Part shown: positions 1 to 5,063 of the stretch, piece after piece
Layout: each line of letters opens with the position of its first letter
Position numbering within the stretch: position 1 is the stretch's first letter
NCBI GenBank assembly: GCA_012798155.1
Contig: JAAZNR010000339.1
Coordinates: 1 to 5,063, forward strand
Direction of reading: 5' to 3'
Source: Thermogutta sp.
Lineage (GTDB): Bacteria; Planctomycetota; Planctomycetia; Pirellulales; Thermoguttaceae
DNA: 5,063 nucleotides
Position numbers and translations under genes: made by a program
The notes under the pieces: generated by a model
What the model was told of the DNA's origin: nothing
What the model saw: the letters and a program-made list of their open reading frames with translations, nothing else
Databases searched by the model: none

Positions 1-653
1 CGGGCCTCGGTTTCCGCGAGCAGGCGTTCGTCCGACCACTCGCGATATTCATCCGGCATCAACGGCGGGCCGAAGTGAACCCGAACGCGGCCCGGCCGGG
101 GGAATCGCCGGCGGCGAGGCCACGCCTGAAAGGCGCCCTCGATCGCGGCAGGTACGATGGCGGCCTGCGATCGCCGGGCGAGGGCGGTGAACCCGCGTTC
201 GAACGGCTGCAAATCGCCGTGCGGTGTTCGCGTGCCCTCCGGAAAGATCAGCAGCGCGTCCCCGGACTTCAGGCGGCGAAGGCTTTCCCTAAGCCCCGCC
301 AAGGGATTGCCTTCCAAATCCAAGGGGATGGCGCCGTAGGATCGAAGCAGCCGAGAAAAAAGGCGGGAACGAAACAGGCTTTGCCGGGCCAAGTAACTCG
401 TGGTTCGCGGCACGCCGGCCCCGATCAGCGGCGGGTCCAAATGACTTTGGTGATTCGAGACGATCAGCACGGGACCGGTTCGCGGAATCGCCTCACTGCC
501 CGAGTATCGGATGCGGAAGAACACCGCGGCCGCCGCCCGCACCACGAACCTGCTGAACTCGTACCAGCATCGGTTCACGTGCTTCGGGGGCTTGCGGTCC
601 TTTCGATTCTCGCCTCGTTGAACCACGTTACGGCTTGCCGACGCTTGCGACAT
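1..653 (-). CDS. plsC: PlsC-type 1-acyl-sn-glycerol-3-phosphate acyltransferase (3' end cut by window)
   Basis: This gene probably transfers a fatty acyl group to the sn-2 position of lysophosphatidic acid, giving phosphatidic acid at the inner face of the membrane. I translated 217 codons from the ATG at 651-653 down to the window edge. Family motifs appear in order: NHQSHLD at residues 67-73 (HxxxxD, catalytic His68 and Asp73), a motif II region around FRSRLFSRLLRSYGAIPLD (residues 94-112), FPEGTR at 137-142 (acyl-acceptor binding) and IVPAAIEG at 166-173 (motif IV). A hydrophobic stretch at about 34-48 before motif I could contact the membrane. PlsC proteins usually have 220-260 residues, so only a short tail is missing. 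The start is the first ATG in frame; the upstream GAGCGGA is a weak ribosome site. It lies 142 bp downstream of cmk on the same strand, a common pairing. Substrate preference (acyl-ACP or acyl-CoA, lysophosphatidate or another lysolipid) cannot be read from sequence. Confidence 0.94.
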   Translation of the reverse strand, partial: MSQASASRNVVQRGENRKDRKPPKHVNRCWYEFSRFVVRAAAAVFFRIRYSGSEAIPRTGPVLIVSNHQSHLDPPLIGAGVPRTTSYLARQSLFRSRLFSRLLRSYGAIPLDLEGNPLAGLRESLRRLKSGDALLIFPEGTRTPHGDLQPFERGFTALARRSQAAIVPAAIEGAFQAWPRRRRFPRPGRVRVHFGPPLMPDEYREWSDERLLAETEA

Positions 654-795
654 TTGTATCGTTCCGCTCGATGGGAAAGAAAACCGACTCGCTGGACCTC
701 GCCTGCTGCCGCCGCGGAGCCGAGGTCTCGGCGGCGAGAGCCGCCGCAACGGCCCTGGGATGATCGGCCGGTTGCACGTTTCTCGCCGCCGGGCA
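654..795 (-). other. cmk-plsC intergenic gap with overlapping GC-rich inverted repeats
   Basis: The 142-bp gap contains three inverted repeats that compete for the same bases. One is cggcgg 729-734 with ccgccg 741-746 (6-nt loop). Another is gccgag 719-724 with ctcggc 727-732 (2-nt spacer). The third is gccgcc 708-713 with ggcggc 730-735. No U-tract follows any of them in the minus-strand direction, so none looks like a classic intrinsic terminator, and I found no convincing promoter. The repeats could be a folded leader of plsC, an RNA stability element, or chance pairing in GC-rich DNA. Confidence 0.35.
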
Positions 796-1470
796 TCAGT
801 CGCGCTGTGATTGCGAGAGCCGCGCCTGCCTTTCGCGAACAATTCTTTCCATTTCGGCGACTACCTCTTCCACGGTCAGTCCGTCCGTGCTGATTACGAC
901 GGCGTCGGGCGGGCGCCGCAAGGCCCCCACGGGTCGGGACGCATCCGCGCGATCGCGCTCGAGAATGGCCTGCAGGACATCCTCCCACGCGATCGCCTTC
1001 CCCTGCGCCGCGTAATCCGCCGCGCGGCGTTTGGCCCGCTCCCGCGGGTCCGCTGTCAGAAAAAACTTGCATTCGGCGTGCGGAAACACGAGGGAGCCTT
1101 GATCCCGTCCCTCCGTGACGAGATCGCAGGTACGACCGATCTCCCGTTGCAACTCGGCCATTCTCTCGCGAAGTTTGGGACTATCCGCCACGAACCGGGT
1201 CGCCTCCGTCACGTCGGGCGAGCGAACGGCATCCGTTATGTCTTCCCCGTCGAGAAAGAGGCGAGAGCCTTGCCACTCCGGCCGAAAGCGGCCGGCCAAG
1301 GGTTCCAGTTGAGCAGGGTCTTTCCAGTCGATGCCCGCCCGCATGGCGGCCAAGGCGGCCGCCCGATACATGGCGCCGGTATCGAGATATCGAAATCCCA
1401 GCCGCGCGGCGAGCATTCGTGCCGCCGTGCTCTTTCCGGCCGCGGCGGGGCCGTCAATCGTGATAATCAT
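796..1470 (-). CDS. cmk: Cytidylate kinase (CMP/dCMP kinase)
   Basis: This 224-residue cytoplasmic enzyme phosphorylates CMP and dCMP with ATP, giving CDP and dCDP for nucleic acid and phospholipid synthesis. The P-loop GPAAAGKST is at residues 7-15. DTGAMYR at 30-36 matches the CMP-binding segment, with Arg36 equivalent to E. coli Arg41. EGRDQGS at 120-126 matches the conserved GRD segment (Arg122 and Asp123). RAKRRAADY at 145-153 fits the lid. ERDRADASR at 171-179 matches the E. coli ERDDRDRNR segment and keeps the equivalents of Arg181, Asp185 and Arg188 (Arg172, Asp176, Arg179). Length is normal for bacterial Cmk. The ATG directly precedes the first beta strand (MIITIDGP), and an in-frame stop lies eight codons upstream, so the start is secure although it has no clear Shine-Dalgarno site. 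Small departures are Gln124 where Ile or Met is usual and STDGL where DT or DS is usual near the C-terminus; neither removes a known catalytic residue. Confidence 0.97.
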   Translation of the reverse strand: MIITIDGPAAAGKSTAARMLAARLGFRYLDTGAMYRAAALAAMRAGIDWKDPAQLEPLAGRFRPEWQGSRLFLDGEDITDAVRSPDVTEATRFVADSPKLRERMAELQREIGRTCDLVTEGRDQGSLVFPHAECKFFLTADPRERAKRRAADYAAQGKAIAWEDVLQAILERDRADASRPVGALRRPPDAVVISTDGLTVEEVVAEMERIVRERQARLSQSQRD

Positions 1471-1594
1471 GGCACCGGTCGCACAGTCGATTCATAGTTC
1501 CCGCCGCCTTCCCGGCGTCTCTTGCCCTGTCTGGGACCGTAGCGGCGCCGGAAAAGCGATCTGCCGGCTCCGACTCCGCGAATTGTCGTCGTCC
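1471..1594 (-). other. Short intergenic leader upstream of cmk
   Basis: This 124-bp gap separates the stop of the GH38-like gene from the cmk start. No strong promoter or intrinsic terminator is visible, which fits read-through transcription. A small hairpin (cgccg 1502-1506 with cggcg 1513-1517) displays GGAAGG in its loop on the minus-strand RNA. Eleven bases downstream, a 13-codon ORF (MNRLCDRCHDYHD, ATG at 1495-1493, stop at 1456-1454) begins and runs past the cmk ATG in another frame. Whether it is translated cannot be judged from sequence. Confidence 0.35.
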
Positions 1595-4495
1595 TCAAGC
1601 GTCTCGAAAGCGGACTTCGATCGCGCGTCTCTGAAACCGAGCGAAACTCACCGTTACGGCGTCTTCGGCGGCGGGCAGCGGCTCGACTTCCCGTTGCCAC
1701 AAATCCAGCCGGTACGCGGAGCGCACGGGACGACAGAATCGAATGACGGCGTCCCCCGCCCGCCCTTCGCTCTCCCAAAGTTCCAGCCGAAGCCCGGTGA
1801 GCCGCTCCTCTTCGCTGAGCGGCGACATGCCCGTCACGAGTACATTGCGAACATCCACATGGATCATCCACGCGCACGCCGGGTTCGGCAAGGCCGAAAC
1901 GATCGGTACGGCCGCGGGCGGCTCGATCACCTGCAAAGCCGCCTGCAAAGGGTAGCGAAGGTCCAACCCGATTCCCAGTTCGAATTCCCGGGCCGTTTCT
2001 CCCTTGACGATCAGCAGCGTGTCCAATCGCCGCAATCCAATGCGACGGTGAAACGGCAGTCCCGGCGCGAGGAACGTCAAGGCGTGCTTTTGCGTCGCCA
2101 GATGAACGTACCAAGGGCTTTCCAAGAGGGAAACTTCGGTTTTGCCGCGACACCACCCGGACGATCCGTAAACCTCGGCCGTCTCATCATTCCAGGCGAA
2201 ACGGCACGCATAATAGTTCGCCCAGGGGGGGCCGTCGGGCAAACGCTCGGGTTCCAGGTGAATCTTGATCCTCGCGATGGGGAGCCGCTGGGCGACGCTC
2301 ACCCGCTGCTCGAAGCGTGCCACCAGATCTCCCGCGAGGTTGACCAAACGGCCCCGCGATACGATTTCGGCCACGGGCGGCCCCGGGCAGGCAACTTCGA
2401 CGGATTCGGCGATCATCCGGCTGTAATGACGTTCCGGATCATCCGCTTCGCCGTCGTCGGCATCTGAAGCGATGGGTAGTCGTAGGGCCAACTTCTGGCC
2501 GAGAAGGTTCCTTCCCACGGGAGCCGCCGCGAACGCGGCAATCCCGCCCGTGGTCTCGTCCACTTTCAGCCGAAAGAACTCATTCTGAACGGCCAGGCCC
2601 TCCACCCGCAGGGAAGTCTCGTCCGTCACCCGACGCGAGAATAGGCCTCGTCTCTTTTCGACCTCGGGCTGATATGGCACATCGCTCCTGGGTATCGCCC
2701 AATAACTGAACGCCGGCACCTCCACGACGACGGGATCGCTCCCTCTCGCCCCCGTCGCCAAGACGGGCCTTTCGGTCTTCGGCGGAAACTCCGTTCCGGC
2801 GAGAAGGACATGCCCTCGTTGAGAAAACGGATGCGAATTCAAGAGAATGTGACCGCTCCCCTCGGCATCCTTCGCGGCCGCCGTTTGAAACAGATTCTCC
2901 GCGAAAAGGCGGACCGCTCCGGCCAGCATTCGTTCACAGTCCCCGACACGGGCGGCTATCGCCTGGTGATCGACCGGTTTTTCGGCTTCGTAGGCGGCAT
3001 CCTCCAAAAGGCCCGTCACCGCGGCGCGAATTTCGCTCGCTTTTTGGTCCCAACGGCCGGTGACCAAGGCTCGCATGACGAGCACGTTGACGACGGATTC
3101 CGCCTTGACGAGAAGGCGGAAAAGCTGCGTCCATCGACTGATGGGATCCGGAAGCCCGTCCGCGACCCATTGCTTCAAATACGGCGAGGTATAGCGTTCC
3201 GCGGGGTGTTGCGTGCGGCCGCCCACGTATTGCGTATCGCGAAAATACTCGGGCAGGAGTCTAAAGGCCCCCAAGACGGGAGAGTAGCCCGCCGTGATCC
3301 GCAGCAATCGATACCAGGGGCTGACTGCGTCAGGCCAATGGGCAAAAATGGTCGTGGCGGCATGGTCAAGATCGAGGATTCGCCCCACGCTATCCGCCAA
3401 TTTCAAGAAAGTGCTGGGGCGCGATGCGTCCAGCGGGATGCGGCCCAACGCATCGACCGATTGCCCGTCTTCGCCCTCCCAGCGGAACTTGCTTTGGTTC
3501 CCCACGGGAAAGCCGCCGTCATCGAGGGCGAAATGCAGCGCGCCGACAAACCCCGCCGCGGCCAGAATGCCGGGTAAATGAGGGGACAAGCCGTATCGGC
3601 GGCGGCCGAAAACCACCGGACTCGTCTGCAAGTGCGATTCGTATTCCGCGCGGCCTCGCTGGAAGTTTCTGACCCACAGGGATTGCGGCAGCAATGTCAA
3701 CGGGCCTTCCTGGTACTCTCCGCCCACAATCGCCGCCCGATTCTCCGCCAGCGCTTGCTTCAGCTCGGCCAGCGTCTCAGGATAGCTCCTCGCAAGCTTC
3801 GCCGCCAAGCTGCCGGTCATTTCCAGATTGATTCGCCCGCCTTCCCGCAATTCGCGCAACAATCCCGCCCCGAGCGTGGTGTCGGCCGTCAAGGTCAAGT
3901 CGATGAGGTGATTCTGAACCGGATAAAAGTATTCGCGGGATTCGCTCAACAGGTCGAAGGCCCGCTGCAAGTGCGATCGCACCTTGTCCGGCTCCCCGCA
4001 ACAGGCCGCCTCCGCCGCCTTCAGCGCCGACTCCCGGAAGCGGATCTCGTCCAGATTGCTCATGTAGCGCAACTGCCGGGTCATCAGCTCCGCCTGGAGG
4101 TGGGCGAAACCCAGGGCGAAAAACTGTTGCAGAATCGACTCCTCGAACTGCGGCCACGGCTCGGGCCACGCAGCTTCCATTTGTCGCCTCAGCTCCGGTT
4201 GATCCTTGAAGTTCCGAAGCAGGATGACTTTTTCGGGATTGAGGTTTTCCATCCAGCTCGCCGGAAGGCATGTCTCCGATACGGTAGGAAGGGCGATCAG
4301 GGCGTTCTCGGGATCGCTCGGCGGATCGTATGCCCGCTCCCAGCGAGGCAGGAATCGCACCTTGTGCAGAAGCAGGGGGTGATACAGCGTCGTCCAGGCG
4401 GAGAGCAATTGCTCCGCGTCTTCATCGTTGCGGTCGAGTTGAAGGTCTTCCAGGCTGTAACAGGGAAGCAATACGATGAGTTGTTGAATCGTCAT
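1595..4495 (-). CDS. GH38 (alpha-mannosidase)-like protein, probably catalytically altered; function unknown
   Basis: This 966-residue protein has no evident signal peptide and is probably cytoplasmic. Residues 1-195 resemble no domain I recognise and begin with LIVLLPCYSLEDL (6-18), followed by a charged, probably helical section (about 110-190). From about 196 the layout follows family 38 glycosidases. There is a barrel with GGEYQEGP (258-265) and RRRYGLSPHLPGIL (298-311), matching the family's DxFGxSxxLPxI segment. RYTSPYLK (434-441) and KAES (464-467) resemble the tyTS...K...E segment before the three-helix domain. LLNSHPFSQR (551-560) resembles vfNPlxwxR at the start of the beta-sandwich, and VQNEFFRLKVDETTGGI (636-652) is a typical sandwich strand pair. 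The last 65 residues look like the terminal beta domain. However, the nucleophile Asp appears replaced by Arg299, and the HxHxD zinc motif is not seen. The ATG at 4493-4495 is the only good start after an in-frame stop at 4523-4525; no Shine-Dalgarno site precedes it. It could be a divergent hydrolase or a carbohydrate-binding pseudoenzyme. Being a gene is near certain; the activity is not. Confidence 0.93.
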   Translation of the reverse strand: MTIQQLIVLLPCYSLEDLQLDRNDEDAEQLLSAWTTLYHPLLLHKVRFLPRWERAYDPPSDPENALIALPTVSETCLPASWMENLNPEKVILLRNFKDQPELRRQMEAAWPEPWPQFEESILQQFFALGFAHLQAELMTRQLRYMSNLDEIRFRESALKAAEAACCGEPDKVRSHLQRAFDLLSESREYFYPVQNHLIDLTLTADTTLGAGLLRELREGGRINLEMTGSLAAKLARSYPETLAELKQALAENRAAIVGGEYQEGPLTLLPQSLWVRNFQRGRAEYESHLQTSPVVFGRRRYGLSPHLPGILAAAGFVGALHFALDDGGFPVGNQSKFRWEGEDGQSVDALGRIPLDASRPSTFLKLADSVGRILDLDHAATTIFAHWPDAVSPWYRLLRITAGYSPVLGAFRLLPEYFRDTQYVGGRTQHPAERYTSPYLKQWVADGLPDPISRWTQLFRLLVKAESVVNVLVMRALVTGRWDQKASEIRAAVTGLLEDAAYEAEKPVDHQAIAARVGDCERMLAGAVRLFAENLFQTAAAKDAEGSGHILLNSHPFSQRGHVLLAGTEFPPKTERPVLATGARGSDPVVVEVPAFSYWAIPRSDVPYQPEVEKRRGLFSRRVTDETSLRVEGLAVQNEFFRLKVDETTGGIAAFAAAPVGRNLLGQKLALRLPIASDADDGEADDPERHYSRMIAESVEVACPGPPVAEIVSRGRLVNLAGDLVARFEQRVSVAQRLPIARIKIHLEPERLPDGPPWANYYACRFAWNDETAEVYGSSGWCRGKTEVSLLESPWYVHLATQKHALTFLAPGLPFHRRIGLRRLDTLLIVKGETAREFELGIGLDLRYPLQAALQVIEPPAAVPIVSALPNPACAWMIHVDVRNVLVTGMSPLSEEERLTGLRLELWESEGRAGDAVIRFCRPVRSAYRLDLWQREVEPLPAAEDAVTVSFARFQRRAIEVRFRDA

Positions 4496-4528
4496 GGATG
4501 GGTCTTTTGGCAGGGAAGATTGTCAATT

Positions 4529-4570
4529 CCGGTTGACGATGCACCCTCGGGAGGTTTCCCGCATGACCGG
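4529..4570 (-). promoter_or_regulatory. Imperfect stem-loop in the leader of the GH38-like gene
   Basis: On the minus-strand RNA three nested stems can form around one AACC loop: CCGGT 4570-4566 with ACCGG 4533-4529, ATGC 4564-4561 with GCAT 4542-4539, and GGGA 4560-4557 with TCCC 4552-4549. They are separated by bulges of one, five and six bases, giving thirteen pairs in total. The element ends 33 bases before the ATG, in a leader that lacks a Shine-Dalgarno site. A role in translation or mRNA stability is conjecture, and chance pairing in GC-rich DNA is possible. Confidence 0.25.
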
Positions 4571-4812
4571 ACGAAGCCCCGCGACTACGAGCCAGGGGTT
4601 TCGGGCGATAGCCGCGCGGGGGCCGCAGCGTAAAGGCGGGTCGACTTGACGCTGAATGCGTTTCTCGGCCGACGCAAAATCATCGCTACTGGAAGAGCGG
4701 CACAACGCTCCTTCCGATTGCCCGCCGTTCGATGGACCCGAGGCAAGTCTTTACTATAGCCCATTGCACCCGTTCAGGGGTCCCATCGCGAGCGGCCGCT
4801 GCTTGGAACACC

Positions 4813-4838
4813 CCGCTGGCGTGCCCCGGCGGCTTTTT
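4813..4838 (+). terminator. Terminator-like hairpin on the plus strand
   Basis: CCGCTGG (4813-4819) pairs with CCGGCGG (4826-4832) across a 6-base loop, with one G-T wobble, and is followed by C and then five T residues (4834-4838). This is the shape of a Rho-independent terminator, but only for plus-strand transcription. No plus-strand gene was recognised upstream. It could stop antisense transcription heading into the 3' end of the WD40 gene, end an unannotated small RNA, or be coincidental. Confidence 0.25.
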
Positions 4839-4891
4839 ACGTGGATGCGGCCGCGATTCTCGCCCCCCGGCCTCCGCAAACGGGATCACTC

Positions 4892-5063
4892 TCATGGGCT
4901 AAACGTCAGGAGCTCCTCGCCGGTCTCGGCGTCCCAGACGATGGCCGTGTTATCTTCCGATGCGGTCACGATCCGCCGGCCGTCCGGACTGTAGGCCGCG
5001 GACAGAACCCAGTTGGTGTGGCCCTTGAGCACCAAGAGCCTTTCCCCGGTCTCGGCGTCCCAC
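4892..5063 (-). CDS. WD40-repeat protein, C-terminal end (5' part outside window)
   Basis: The 56 visible residues hold the end of one WD40 blade and one complete blade. WDAETGERLLVLKGHTNW begins the visible part, and the full blade then has the GH dipeptide (GHTNWV), SPDG turn, TASEDNT loop and closing WDAETGE. The protein ends eight residues later (LLTFSP) with TGA at 4894-4892. WD40 blades fold into beta-propellers that act as protein-interaction scaffolds. In planctomycetes such proteins are often large and sometimes carry a Ser/Thr kinase or cytochrome-type domain; which applies here cannot be seen. The two blade ends share the identical stretch WDAETGE, and the DNA is also conserved (see repeat entry). 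The 396-bp gap to the next gene suggests it is not tightly coupled to the GH38-like gene. Confidence 0.92.
   Translation of the reverse strand, partial: WDAETGERLLVLKGHTNWVLSAAYSPDGRRIVTASEDNTAIVWDAETGEELLTFSP
4921..5062 (-). repeat. 126-bp-spaced DNA repeat encoding consecutive WD40 blades
   Basis: The 16-base string cggtctcggcgtccca (plus-strand reading) occurs at 4921-4936 and again at 5047-5062. The spacing is exactly 126 bases, or 42 codons, the length of one WD40 blade. Flanking bases are partly similar. This fits recent blade duplication or gene conversion within the propeller. Confidence 0.85.

Larger units (their letters stand above)
4496..4891. other. 396-bp stretch with no convincing gene
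   Basis: This region lies between the stop of the WD40 gene and the start of the GH38-like gene, both on the minus strand, so it should hold the 3' end of one transcript and the leader of the other. I see an imperfect hairpin near the GH38-like start and a plus-strand terminator-like hairpin (both listed separately). There are two weak minus-strand open frames. One, 4686-4895, has an ATG that overlaps the WD40 stop as ATGA. The other, 4523-4705, starts with TTG close behind AAGGAG. Neither encodes anything I recognise. A TATAGT hexamer (minus strand, 4757-4752) resembles a -10 box but has no matching -35. Confidence 0.5.

Noticed and set aside
75..893. A 272-codon open frame on the plus strand.
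   Set aside because: It lies opposite plsC and the end of cmk, whose motifs are clear. Its translation is rich in Arg, Pro and Gly and has no recognisable domain, as expected for an antisense frame in GC-rich DNA.
1467..2156. A 229-codon minus-strand frame overlapping the GH38-like gene and ending near the cmk start.
   Set aside because: It is the wrong frame of the same strand, very Arg- and Gly-rich, with no recognisable domain.
1331..2467. A 378-codon open frame on the plus strand.
   Set aside because: It runs opposite the cmk start and the C-terminal half of the GH38-like gene, and its translation has low-complexity antisense character and no family motif.
4521..4526. A perfect TTGACA on the minus strand just upstream of the GH38-like gene.
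   Set aside because: The position 17 bases downstream reads ACCCAT, not a -10 box, and it overlaps the expected start region. No usable promoter can be built from it.
2810..4633. Plus-strand open frames of 255 codons (2810-3577) and 351 codons (3578-4633).
   Set aside because: Both are opposite the GH38-like gene, whose frame holds ordered family landmarks over 966 codons. The antisense translations do not resemble known proteins.
4752..4757. TATAGT on the minus strand as a -10 box.
   Set aside because: No -35-like hexamer lies 16-18 bases upstream, and there is no TG extension at the right place. A single hexamer is not enough.
4792..4854. Two gcggccgc palindromes (4792-4799 and 4847-4854).
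   Set aside because: Another copy occurs inside the GH38-like gene near 3216, and such strings are expected in GC-rich DNA. Nothing links them to a site-specific function.

Overview
The window looks like chromosomal DNA from a GC-rich bacterium, most likely a planctomycete. That guess rests on three things: the very divergent family-38-glycosidase-like protein, a WD40-repeat protein with nearly identical blades, and genes without strong Shine-Dalgarno sites. It is an inference from protein style, not a proven taxonomic call. No mobile element, CRISPR array, tRNA or rRNA was seen.

All four supported genes lie on the minus strand, so the window is transcribed from high to low coordinates. The order is: the last two blades of a WD40-repeat protein (4892-5063, N-terminus outside the window); a 396-bp stretch without a convincing gene (4496-4891); a 966-residue protein with glycoside hydrolase family 38 (alpha-mannosidase) architecture but without the usual catalytic motifs (1595-4495); cytidylate kinase, cmk (796-1470); and a PlsC-type 1-acylglycerol-3-phosphate acyltransferase (1-653), cut by the window start only a few residues before its expected end. 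The gaps are 124 bp (GH38-like to cmk) and 142 bp (cmk to plsC). Neither contains a clear promoter or a U-tract terminator, so co-transcription of the last three genes is plausible.

cmk and plsC form a common housekeeping pair. Cmk phosphorylates CMP/dCMP, feeding CTP and dCTP pools, and CTP is needed for CDP-diacylglycerol. PlsC makes the phosphatidic acid that CTP activates. The GH38-like protein upstream is the unusual part. It keeps the barrel, the three-helix and the beta-sandwich landmarks of alpha-mannosidases but appears to have lost the aspartate nucleophile and the N-terminal zinc-binding motif, and it carries about 195 extra N-terminal residues of unknown role. Secondary points are an imperfect hairpin just upstream of its start, a terminator-like hairpin on the opposite strand in the 396-bp gap, overlapping alternative hairpins between cmk and plsC, and a tiny ORF overlapping the cmk start.
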